The translations under genes were made by a program, and so were the position numbers. The notes below the pieces were generated by a model. The model made no database searches and was not told the origin of the DNA. It was given only the letters and a program-made list of their open reading frames with translations. Below, in pieces: positions 11,060 to 18,564 of a stretch of 64,000 nucleotides of DNA (position 1 is its first letter; each line of letters opens with the position of its first letter). Source of the stretch: Persicitalea sp963803495 (GTDB taxonomy: Bacteria > Bacteroidota > Bacteroidia > Cytophagales > Spirosomataceae); the NCBI GenBank assembly GCA_963803495.1, contig CAWDMP010000002.1, positions 930,001-994,000 of the forward strand. Reading direction: 5' to 3'.

Positions 11060-12034
11060 TTAGTCACAGGGATATTCTTCTCCAAATATCACCTTCAAAC
11101 CCGCCAAATTTGAAATCTCACACGCATATTTGTCAAAAGTCGAATAGGTTGCAGTAAATATCTCTTTTCTTTTTCCATCCGCTTTTAAAGTTATGTACAA
11201 TCTACTGCTCCCCCCACATTTCGCCGGATAAATATTTTGAATAAAAATATTTTCAATTTTGGTTAAAAAGTATCTTTGAGAAAAAGTATTATCCGAGAAT
11301 CCTATTTCATTATTTGATTTATCGACCCAGATGGCTGGCACTTCCTGGCAGTAAAATTGTAATTCATCAGGTCTCCATCTTATTTTCTCGTTCTCTTTAT
11401 AACGACCGTATATTTTTATTCCTGTTTCTAATACTAATATCTTGCTAATTTGCACCTTTTCTTCAATCACCAGGAGTTCAGGGTATTCACGTCGATTCTC
11501 GATCTGCAAACTGGTATATCCCCGATCAGGATTGTAGTCATGGACCAATGAAATGGTCATTTTATCAAGATCAAATGTAGCATACGCTTGGGTGAAGTCT
11601 GCCGAAAATGAACTAATATACCTCTCACTACCTATATCATCGAATAGTTTCTTGTGTAGATCACGATAACCTTTGTCTGTTCTCTCAGTACCGTAAATAT
11701 TAGTGTATAAATTTAGAACAGGAACGTCATTTCTCTTTTGTGGCGTACGAAAATACAATCCACTTAATATTATGTTTCCAATCCTTATACTATACTTGAA
11801 CTTAGCAAGTTTAATTCCATACTCATCAATTTCAAAGTATATATTTGGGTTAAGCAATAACGCTCCTACTGACGTGTTCCAATTTACAAACTTACGAGCG
11901 GGCGATAGAATCTCAAATCCTTCGTGGTAATCGTAATAGTTTGTAATTAATATTTCGTAGTTGGGAGTTTTTTCTACAATCATATCAATAGTTTTTATCA
12001 GTATTTGAAATACTATTTTTTTCGAAAGAAACAT
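11060..12034 (-). CDS. Uncharacterised protein in AT-rich DNA
   Basis: A 324-residue frame with no family I can recognise. It is rich in Ile, Lys, Asn and Tyr and has no signal peptide or clear membrane span. The start at 12034 is plausible; a later Met (MIVEKTPNYEILITN) is an alternative. The base composition is clearly more AT-rich than both neighbours, which points to recent acquisition. It lies directly upstream of nothing on its own strand except the AAA/DUF4143 gene, 24 bp away and also on the minus strand, so a shared transcript is possible. Confidence 0.6.
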   Translation of the reverse strand: MFLSKKIVFQILIKTIDMIVEKTPNYEILITNYYDYHEGFEILSPARKFVNWNTSVGALLLNPNIYFEIDEYGIKLAKFKYSIRIGNIILSGLYFRTPQKRNDVPVLNLYTNIYGTERTDKGYRDLHKKLFDDIGSERYISSFSADFTQAYATFDLDKMTISLVHDYNPDRGYTSLQIENRREYPELLVIEEKVQISKILVLETGIKIYGRYKENEKIRWRPDELQFYCQEVPAIWVDKSNNEIGFSDNTFSQRYFLTKIENIFIQNIYPAKCGGSSRLYITLKADGKRKEIFTATYSTFDKYACEISNLAGLKVIFGEEYPCD

Positions 12035-12058
12035 ACATAAAAAAATACGTTGTTCTCC

Positions 12059-13219
12059 TTACAAGCCTTCCTCTCGCAACTCCTCCAACACCCTCATTAA
12101 GCTCGTAACCAAAATCTTCTCAGCCACAGGATAAGTATCAGCGCTAGGCGTGATGACGTGCAGTTGTTCCAGACCCAAATCACGCATAGCCTGGTGTGTA
12201 CCTCTACTCAGCGAAGGCGAATTAGTCAGCTTGATTTCGGCGGCCAAGAGCCAACGGTTGTTCCGGCGGACGAGCAAATCTATTTCGGCCCCGTCCTGGG
12301 TTCGGTAGTGATATAATTCATCGTCCGATTGTAGCACCGAAGCGATTTGGTTGATGACGAAGCCTTCCCATGAACTCCCTACCCGGATATTGCCCATCAG
12401 ACTTTCAAAATCGTTGATCCCGGCCAGGTAGTGCAGCATCCCCGAGTCGCGGATGTAGAGTTTGGGAGATTTTACCAGACGTTTTTTGATATTGGTATGC
12501 CAGGGCGCGATGACAGTGGTTAGGAATGCGTTTTGTAAAAAACTGAGGTACGTTTTGATCGTGGGAATCGAGAGTTCGAGGGATTTGGCGAAGGTAGTAT
12601 AGTTTAAAAGACCGCCGTTAGCCGAGGCAACCATCTGCAGCAATTGACGGGTCACCTTCGGGTCAGCGGGTAAGCCGTAAAGGGGTAGGTCGCGCTGAAT
12701 GTAGCTTTGGATAAAATTGCGGTACCAGCTTTGAATGAAACTGGGTTTCTCTGACAAAACAGGTTCAGGAAAGCCACCGTGCAGCCAGAGTTGCTGCCAG
12801 GTGAGCATCTCTTTTACTTCCAATAAGTTGAGCGGAAACATTTCGAGGTAATTGATACGCCCCGCCAAGCTTTCGGAACTCTGCCGTAACAACGCCGGGG
12901 AGGCTGAGCCAAGAACCACAAAACGCCCGGGCCGCCGGTCGTCGTCCACCAAAGAACGGAGCAGCGGAAATAGTTCGGGCAGGTGTTGCACTTCGTCCAG
13001 CACAACCGTCTTATCTGCTACCTGAGTCAGGAACAGTTCGGGGTCTTTCAGTTTATTCAGGTCGGAATTCCTTTCCAGATCCAGGTAAACCATCTCTTCC
13101 CTGCCTTGCCATTGCCGGACGAGCGTAGTTTTCCCAACTTGTCTGGGGCCGATAATGCCCGTCACCGGGAAATCTTCCAGCGAAAGGGCGAAACTTTCTT
13201 CAATTGATCTTGCTATCAT
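12059..13219 (-). CDS. AAA ATPase with DUF4143 domain
   Basis: 386 residues. The N-terminal P-loop is GPRQVGKTT at residues 24-32 and the Walker B is VVLDEVQ at 72-78, followed by the sensor-like FVVLGSASPALL. The C-terminal DUF4143 part contains WEGFVINQIASVL and GAEIDLLVRRNNRWLLAAEIK, a PD-(D/E)XK-like core. Length and order match the widespread DUF4143 ATPase family, whose role is unknown. The start codon lies inside a 22-bp perfect inverted repeat, so binding there, or an RNA hairpin, could control initiation. Confidence 0.88.
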   Translation of the reverse strand: MIARSIEESFALSLEDFPVTGIIGPRQVGKTTLVRQWQGREEMVYLDLERNSDLNKLKDPELFLTQVADKTVVLDEVQHLPELFPLLRSLVDDDRRPGRFVVLGSASPALLRQSSESLAGRINYLEMFPLNLLEVKEMLTWQQLWLHGGFPEPVLSEKPSFIQSWYRNFIQSYIQRDLPLYGLPADPKVTRQLLQMVASANGGLLNYTTFAKSLELSIPTIKTYLSFLQNAFLTTVIAPWHTNIKKRLVKSPKLYIRDSGMLHYLAGINDFESLMGNIRVGSSWEGFVINQIASVLQSDDELYHYRTQDGAEIDLLVRRNNRWLLAAEIKLTNSPSLSRGTHQAMRDLGLEQLHVITPSADTYPVAEKILVTSLMRVLEELREEGL

Positions 13220-13262
13220 CCCTGCAAATCTAAAATAAATTTTTAGATTTGCAGGGATGATA
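13214..13262. repeat. 22-bp perfect inverted repeat over the DUF4143 ATPase start
   Basis: Left arm 13214-13235, loop TAAAT 13236-13240, right arm 13241-13262, with all 22 pairs matching. The left arm contains the start codon of the minus-strand ATPase; the right arm carries the mirror copy (GCAGGGATGATA) on the plus strand. It could be an operator, an mRNA hairpin hiding the start, or a target-site footprint. Confidence 0.85.
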
Positions 13263-13331
13263 AGTACTGCAACAGGTAAAACAACGCCCTACCGCACTTT
13301 CTTAATAGCAGACCAACTTAAAATCTATCGC

Positions 13332-13814
13332 ATGAAATACGCACTTACATTCGCTGCCCTCTTATTATTCACATCCTTTGCCCAGGCCCAGAAGGGTACC
13401 CTAAGCGACCTCAGCTTCCTCGAAGGCCACTGGCTGGGCAACTACAATGGCGGACCCATCGAAGCATCCTGGACGGCTCCGGCGGCGGGGAGCATCGTGG
13501 GGTACATTCGCATGATGAAGGACGACAAGCCTACCATGTACGAGCTGTTCGTTTTTGAGCAAACCCAGGATGGGCCCGTCGCGATGGTGAAGCATTTCAG
13601 GCCCGGGATGGTCGCGCTGGAGGAGAAGGACGTCCACGATCACTATGTCTTTCAAAAAGCCACCGGCAATGAGGCCCTCTTCGAAAAAGACGATGCCTCG
13701 GTGCGTATCATATACGAGCGGCGCTCCCCTACCCAGCTCGTGATCCGGCGGGCGGTCGAAAAAGACAACTGGCAATTCGCCGATCTATTCGTGTTCGACA
13801 AAGTGCAGGATTAG
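13332..13814 (+). CDS. Secreted DUF6265-like protein
   Basis: About 160 residues from the ATG at 13332, which begins a signal peptide (MKYALTFAALLLFTSFAQAQ). The open frame reaches further upstream, into the inverted repeat, but those residues lack any signal. The mature part has FLEGHWLGNYNGGPIEASW, AAGSIVGYIRMM, MYELFVFEQTQDGPV and a final strand DLFVFDKVQD. That is a small lipocalin-like beta barrel resembling DUF6265. Function is unknown. It converges with the aldolase gene, leaving 22 bp between stops. Confidence 0.75.
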   Translation: MKYALTFAALLLFTSFAQAQKGTLSDLSFLEGHWLGNYNGGPIEASWTAPAAGSIVGYIRMMKDDKPTMYELFVFEQTQDGPVAMVKHFRPGMVALEEKDVHDHYVFQKATGNEALFEKDDASVRIIYERRSPTQLVIRRAVEKDNWQFADLFVFDKVQD

Positions 13815-13836
13815 AGTACCTAGAACTGCTGTACTT

Positions 13837-14910
13837 TTATTTCGTCAAAGTTGCATCCTCTTTTAAAAACGTCTGTACAAAACTATCGTCCGTCAGTTCG
13901 GGGTACGCCTTCGTGATCCGGTCGATTTCGGCGGCTTGGCCCGTTGATAGCTTTTCATTGGGGTTGAGGCACCAGGTACCTTCGAGAATCCCTTGCCGGT
14001 GCAGTACTTCGTGGATACCCGCGATGCAGCCTTTGAAAGCATTATCAGAATCGAATATCGCCGCGTTCATGTCCGTGACCGCGATGCCTTTGGTAAGCAG
14101 GGCATCCGCGCCCCGGTAATCGTTGGCGATGCACGCTTTTACTTCCTCTAGCAGATCTACCGCCGAAGAAGTCCATACCGCCCAGTGGCCCAAGAGCCCG
14201 CCGACAAAGCGCTTTTCGACCGGCACGCCATCGACCTCGAAGCGGTAGGTCGTCAGCAGGTCGGCCACGATGTTGTCGTCATTTCCGGTGTAGAGCGCAA
14301 TGGCGTCGCGTCGGCTCGACTCACAGATGCCCCGCACGGCGTCCAGCGTTTGGTAGCGGTTGAAGGCCGCGATCTTGACCCCGACGACGTTGGGTACCTC
14401 GGCCATCTTTTTCCAAAAATGATAGCTCAGCAGCCTACCGCCCACGGCGGGTTGCAGGTAAAATCCAAAGACCGGAAGTACCTCGGCTACCGCCCGAATG
14501 TGCGCGATCAGTTCCTCATCGGTTTGCGTGTTCAAGCCGCCCAGGCTCACCAGCCCGATGTCGTAGCCGTACTTCTGAGCCAGCCGGGCCTCCGCCAGCG
14601 CCTGAGGGGTCGGGCCGCACACGCCGGCCACTTTCAGAAACGGGCGCGACAATTGCGCGTCGACTACCTCATCGGCGGCCAGGGCCAGTACCTTTTCCAG
14701 CAGATTTATTTCCGATTTCCTAATCTCGAATTGGGTGGTGTGCACGCCCACCGCCATGCCGCCCGCGCCGCTGGCCAGGTAGTAGCGGGTCAGCAGTCGC
14801 TGCCTTGCTTCGTCGAGTTGGAAGGCGTCGTTTAGCGCCAGCGGATGCGCCGGGATGACCGTTCCAGCGTGCAGAAATTGGTGGAGTTCGGGGCTTAGGG
14901 TGGATGTCAT
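13837..14910 (-). CDS. Dihydrodipicolinate synthase family aldolase
   Basis: 357 residues of the class I DHDPS/N-acetylneuraminate lyase TIM-barrel family (PF00701). The Schiff-base lysine candidate is K179 in NVVGVKIAAF and the catalytic tyrosine candidate is Y151 in VFGFYLQPA. It is longer than DapA (about 290) and lacks its usual N-terminal motif, so it is not expected to make lysine. It more likely cleaves or forms a sugar-acid aldol product. It is the last gene of a minus-strand set: Nramp-like transporter, epimerase, aldolase. The gap to the epimerase stop is only 7 bp, so co-transcription is very likely and a joint catabolic pathway is inferred. Confidence 0.85.
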   Translation of the reverse strand: MTSTLSPELHQFLHAGTVIPAHPLALNDAFQLDEARQRLLTRYYLASGAGGMAVGVHTTQFEIRKSEINLLEKVLALAADEVVDAQLSRPFLKVAGVCGPTPQALAEARLAQKYGYDIGLVSLGGLNTQTDEELIAHIRAVAEVLPVFGFYLQPAVGGRLLSYHFWKKMAEVPNVVGVKIAAFNRYQTLDAVRGICESSRRDAIALYTGNDDNIVADLLTTYRFEVDGVPVEKRFVGGLLGHWAVWTSSAVDLLEEVKACIANDYRGADALLTKGIAVTDMNAAIFDSDNAFKGCIAGIHEVLHRQGILEGTWCLNPNEKLSTGQAAEIDRITKAYPELTDDSFVQTFLKEDATLTK

Positions 14911-14917
14911 TTTTGGG

Positions 14918-15934
14918 TTAAAATTTTCCGGTTCTTTCCTGAAAATGAGTGGCTTTGTCGATCGTCTTTCCGCCTTGCGTGAGCCAGTCGTACACGAGGC
15001 GCATCATGCGCTTGGGCGGTACCTGGGGATACCCAAACAAATTCACGCATTCGGCCGCGTTGCTGAGCAGCGCCGTCGGCTGTTCTTCGTGCAGGAAGGT
15101 GGGTACTTTGCCCGCCATCTCGCCAAATTGATGCGCAATCCAGCGCACCGATAGCTGTTCGGGACCCGTAACGTTCAGGATTTTGGCCGGGCTAACGCAA
15201 TACCGCAACGACCGGATGGCGATTTCGTTGGCGTCGCCCTGCCAAATCACGTTTACCATACCCATCCTGAGGTCGATCGGCTGCTCCTCGATCACCGATT
15301 TGGCCAGTTCCAGCAGTACGCCGTACGACACGTCGTTGGCGTAGTTGAGGCGATAGATCAACAGCGGGGTACCGTACTTCTTGCTACCGTATTGAAACAT
15401 GCGCTCTCGCCCCAGACACGACTGGGCGTACTCGCCGAGTGGTTCGGGTGCATGATCCTCGGAAGCGCCGCCCAGCGTCACAGGGGTGAGCGGATAGACG
15501 TTGCCCGTCGAAAAAACCATAATGTTAGACGCCCGGAATTTCTCGGCCACCCGTCCCGGCAGGTAGCTGTTCATGGCCCAGGTGAGCGACTCATTGCCCG
15601 TGGTACCGAACTTGGTACCCGCCAGGTAAAGCACGTTTTTGACCGTCGGCAGTGCTTGCAGTTGGGCGTCTTCCAGCAGGTCTGCCACGATGGTCTCGAT
15701 GCCCCGGCTGTTTAGCTCTTCAACCAAACCGGCCTCGGAAAAGCGCGAAACGGCGGTCACTTTTTTGTCGATGCCCGCCGCGCCGATCGCCCGCCGGGTC
15801 AGCCGGGCTAGGGCCGGGCCCATCTTGCCGCCCGCGCCCAGAATCATGATGTCGCCGTCGATCCTGGCAATATCGGCAATGAGTGCGGCAGAAGGCGTAA
15901 GGAGCGATTCGTATGCTTGTTGGAGATTGTTCAT
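14918..15934 (-). CDS. NAD-dependent epimerase/dehydratase family protein
   Basis: 338 residues from the ATG at 15934 (MNNLQQAYESLLTPSAALIAD). The Rossmann motif is IMILGAGGKMGPALARL near residues 29-45. NVLYLAG, MVFSTGNVYPLTP and an SxxxYxxxK-like region (YAQSCLGRERMFQYGSKKYG) follow, as in extended short-chain dehydrogenases. The classic YxxxK is not perfectly clear, so the reaction (epimerase, dehydratase or dehydrogenase) is uncertain. A much longer open frame runs on upstream through the transporter gene in another frame, but it is not coding there. It sits between the transporter (35 bp upstream) and the aldolase (7 bp downstream). Confidence 0.83.
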   Translation of the reverse strand: MNNLQQAYESLLTPSAALIADIARIDGDIMILGAGGKMGPALARLTRRAIGAAGIDKKVTAVSRFSEAGLVEELNSRGIETIVADLLEDAQLQALPTVKNVLYLAGTKFGTTGNESLTWAMNSYLPGRVAEKFRASNIMVFSTGNVYPLTPVTLGGASEDHAPEPLGEYAQSCLGRERMFQYGSKKYGTPLLIYRLNYANDVSYGVLLELAKSVIEEQPIDLRMGMVNVIWQGDANEIAIRSLRYCVSPAKILNVTGPEQLSVRWIAHQFGEMAGKVPTFLHEEQPTALLSNAAECVNLFGYPQVPPKRMMRLVYDWLTQGGKTIDKATHFQERTGKF

Positions 15935-15969
15935 TGGATTCTTTTTGGCAAAAAAAAATGACAGGGTAC

Positions 15970-17163
15970 CTACTTGAAAAACAGCGTTTGGACATTGACC
16001 AGCGCCAGGCCCGTGATCAGCGCCAGGCCAAGCCCACCCAGTACCTTGGCATAGGTGGAATTGACCCGCTCGCCCATGATCGCGGCGTCGTTGGCGATCA
16101 GGTACATGCTGATTCCGATAAAGGGAACGACGAAGATGGTAATGCTTTGGGCAAATACGATCAATTGGAGCGGGAGCCCTCCGAACATGATGGCGATCAC
16201 CGCGCCAAAAACCATAACCAGTGCGATGAAGTACTTGATATTGCGGGAGCTGATCTGACTGCCGTAGCCCAGGGCGTCGCCCAGCAGGGTACCCCCCACG
16301 GTGGCGTTGCCGATGATGGACGAAAAAGCCGCGCCAAACAAACCCGTGAGGAACAGCGCGGAAGCGTACGAACCGAAAAGTGGCCGCAAGGCTTGCGACA
16401 TATCCGTGGCGCTGGCAAGTTGGACCTGTTGCGGGTGAAGTACCGAAGCCGCGCAGATCATGAGCACCGCACTCATCACGCCCAGAATCACGATGCCGGT
16501 GATGCTGTCGTTGCCGGATTGGGGGGCAAAGCCCGTCAGGCTGCGCCGCTCTTGCACCAGGTACGCCTGGTAAAATGCGCCGACAATCGAGACACAGGAA
16601 GCCATGAATGCGATCACCAAACCGGTAGATCCGTCGGGTACCGAAGGTACCAGTCCGGCCGTCAGTGGCCCGGCGGCGGGCTTCACCAAAATCAAGGTGG
16701 TGATGAATGAAATGAGCATCAGGACGACAAGCGTGATCATCGCCTTTTCCAACGCCTTGTAAAAATTCCGAAAAAACAGCAGGCCGATCCCCGCCGCGGT
16801 GAACACCACCACCCAAGGAGCGGCGGCGGTGCCGGTCATCTCGCCGATGGCGATGCCGACCCCGATGGCGTTGCCCGCCTGAAAGGAGATGCAGACCAGG
16901 AACACACCGATGCCCACCACGGCCGCCGCCGCCTTGCCGAATTTGGCACGGATCGAGCCCAGCAGCGATTGCTCGGTAGCCAGTCCGATGCGCGCCGCCA
17001 TCGTGGTGAACACGCTCATGAACAAGATGGCGACCGGGACGATCCAAAGCAACGCAAAGCCATACTCTGCGCCCAGCTTGGAGGTGATCGTCAGTTTGCT
17101 GGGACCGAATACCAGGGCCGCCGTAATCAGCCCCGGCCCCAGGGTGCGTAGCCACCGCATCAT
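15970..17163 (-). CDS. Nramp-fold transporter with altered metal site
   Basis: 397 residues with about eleven hydrophobic segments and the overall pattern of the Nramp/MntH family: GPGLITAALVFGPSK in the first membrane helix, SFQAGNAIGVGIAIGE, SIVGAFYQAYLVQERR in helix 6, and AAFSSIIGNATVGG. Normal Nramp proteins carry DPGN in helix 1 and MPH in helix 6, which bind Mn or Fe. Here the matching places read GPSK (residues 20-23) and FYQA (about 197-200), so the known metal ligands are missing. It heads the transcript with the epimerase and aldolase, so transport of an organic substrate or another cation is possible; this is inference. Confidence 0.83.
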   Translation of the reverse strand: MMRWLRTLGPGLITAALVFGPSKLTITSKLGAEYGFALLWIVPVAILFMSVFTTMAARIGLATEQSLLGSIRAKFGKAAAAVVGIGVFLVCISFQAGNAIGVGIAIGEMTGTAAAPWVVVFTAAGIGLLFFRNFYKALEKAMITLVVLMLISFITTLILVKPAAGPLTAGLVPSVPDGSTGLVIAFMASCVSIVGAFYQAYLVQERRSLTGFAPQSGNDSITGIVILGVMSAVLMICAASVLHPQQVQLASATDMSQALRPLFGSYASALFLTGLFGAAFSSIIGNATVGGTLLGDALGYGSQISSRNIKYFIALVMVFGAVIAIMFGGLPLQLIVFAQSITIFVVPFIGISMYLIANDAAIMGERVNSTYAKVLGGLGLALITGLALVNVQTLFFK

Positions 17164-17527
17164 GTGGAGTCCTTTTTCATACGCCTAAATAAACCACCTT
17201 TTTTCAAAACTTCAATCATGAAGCACCTGTCCCTTTGGCCCGACAAGCAGTATTATTTTAAGATACCTATCTAACTATTTTCCCAAAAAATGATCCAAAT
17301 CCCCTGTCTGCCGACCGTTCGATAAAAAAACGGACCTCCTGCAAAAAACCAGTGTTTGGCACATTTGAACAGCAAATGACACGATAGAACAAGCATTTGA
17401 CACAATAGACCAAGCATCCGGGACAATAGTACAAACTCCGAAAGTGGTATTCATCCTACCTTTATGATATAAGTTTTTTGGCACCGGCCCGTGCGGCTTA
17501 TTTATCAAACCTCAACGCTATTAAATT
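17164..17527. other. Intergenic region between the transporter and TPR genes
   Basis: 364 bp without a convincing gene. It must hold the minus-strand promoter of the transporter operon and the plus-strand control region of the TPR gene. The only clear structure is the 21-bp repeat set at 17367-17433. A TGGCAC at 17479-17484 resembles a -24 element, but the GC that follows is one base too far away. Confidence 0.6.
17367..17433 (+). repeat. 21-bp direct repeats upstream of the TPR gene
   Basis: Three and a half units start with GAACA (17367), GAACA (17387), GACCA (17408) and GTACA (17429), spaced 20, 21 and 21 bp. A second conserved block (TGACACRATA-like) follows at 17377, 17398 and 17419. 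Spacing by two helical turns suggests a regulator binding one face of the DNA, as LytTR-type regulators do on direct repeats. The regulator is unknown. Confidence 0.65.
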
Positions 17528-18341
17528 ATGAAAACTGCAAGCAATCTCCTCCTGTGGGTGGTACTTCTGGCTAGCTGCCAGAGCCCGCCCGTCAAGTACA
17601 AGTACCAGCGGCTGGGCCTCGAACGGCTGCAGGCCGACGATCCCGCCACCGCCATCGGGTACTTCACGCGCTCGATCGAAGCCAACCCCCGCCAACCCGC
17701 CGCCTACGTGTACCGGGGCATGGCCAAAGCCAGCCTGGGGCAGTTTGTGGCAGCGCTCGCCGACTACGATTCCGCCTCCTGGTTTCAGGCGAGACTACCT
17801 GCCCGCCCACATCGAGCGGGGCAACGCACTGTACCGGTTGGGTGCGTACGACCGGGCCATCAAGGCGTACGACCTGGCCCTGGCCCTGAATCCAAGACTT
17901 GGCGACGTGTTTTTCAACCGTGGCAATGCCCTGGTCAGGGTATATGAGTCGGCTCAGGCCATCGCAGATTTTGAAAAAGCCATCGCGCTGGTCCCGGACT
18001 TTGGCGATGCGCACTACAATCTGGGCACGGCCCGCTTCGATGTGGGCGACTGGCCGGGTGCCGTACAGGCTTACAGCGCGGCGATCAGACTGAGCTCACA
18101 GAACGTCGACGTATACTACAACCGTGGGGCGGCTTATTTTAAAATGAAAGCGTACCGCAGGGCGCTATCGGACTTCGACAAGGCCCTGAAACACGCCGCC
18201 GACCACGCCGACGCCTACAACTACCGCGGCAAAACGAAGTACCTGCTGGGCGATAAGGCAGGGGCAGTCGCCGATTACAATCGTTCGCTGAACCTGCGCA
18301 TCAAATCATCGACTGCCTACGCGATCGACACCAGAAAATGA
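17528..18341 (+). CDS. TPR-repeat lipoprotein, one frameshift
   Basis: About 270 residues. The N-terminus MKTASNLLLWVVLLASCQS is a lipoprotein signal with the modified Cys in LASC. At least six tetratricopeptide repeats follow, with typical A-Y-x-x-R-G and A-I-x-D-F-x-K-A-I patterns (AYVYRGMAKASLGQFVAALADYD, DVFFNRGNALVRVYESAQAIADFEKAI, DVYYNRGAAYFKMKAYRRALSDFDKAL). One base is gained or lost near 17785, after DYDSAS; the second frame continues as FRRDYLPAHIERGNALYRLG. The protein is likely a periplasmic scaffold on a membrane. A 45-residue peptide gene follows 56 bp downstream. Confidence 0.8.
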
Positions 18342-18397
18342 TTACCCGGTAGTGTATCTCCTAATTTTTAAATCAATACATTTTAAAACTCAACGTT

Positions 18398-18535
18398 ATG
18401 AAACTCTTCATTCTTATCCTCACATCCGTGTTCGCATTCATCGGGGTCATCGACACCAAGAAGTACGACTACCTCGATTTTAATCGGGACGATTTCGACA
18501 TTTCGTGGGACGACATCACGGAGGATTTGTGGTAA
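18398..18535 (+). CDS. Small 45-residue peptide, hydrophobic N-terminus and acidic tail
   Basis: ATG at 18398 to TAA at 18533-18535. The first 18 residues (MKLFILILTSVFAFIGVI) form a membrane or export segment. The rest is rich in Asp, Tyr, Phe and Trp (KKYDYLDFNRDDFDISWDD). It follows the TPR lipoprotein in the same direction and has an A-rich leader (ACTCAACGTT) before the ATG like other genes here. No family is recognised. Support is moderate: a good start context and sharply biased, protein-like composition, but short length. Confidence 0.5.
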   Translation: MKLFILILTSVFAFIGVIDTKKYDYLDFNRDDFDISWDDITEDLW

Positions 18536-18564
18536 TACTTACCATTGAAAATCATTGAACCGCA

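Noticed and set aside
15913..16710. A 265-codon plus-strand frame opposite the transporter
   Set aside because: Very rich in Gln, Asp, Gly and Arg, the signature of a shadow of a hydrophobic membrane protein.
14918..17155. A 745-codon open frame on the minus strand covering the epimerase and the transporter
   Set aside because: Only the part from 15934 down matches a protein family. The upstream half is a frame shadow of the transporter gene, whose own frame is clearly coding.
17479..17494. TGGCAC...GTGC before the TPR gene as a sigma-54 promoter
   Set aside because: The -24 half is perfect, but the GC falls one base beyond the invariant spacing and no TGTYC-N6-GRACA dyads are present. Kept only as a remark.
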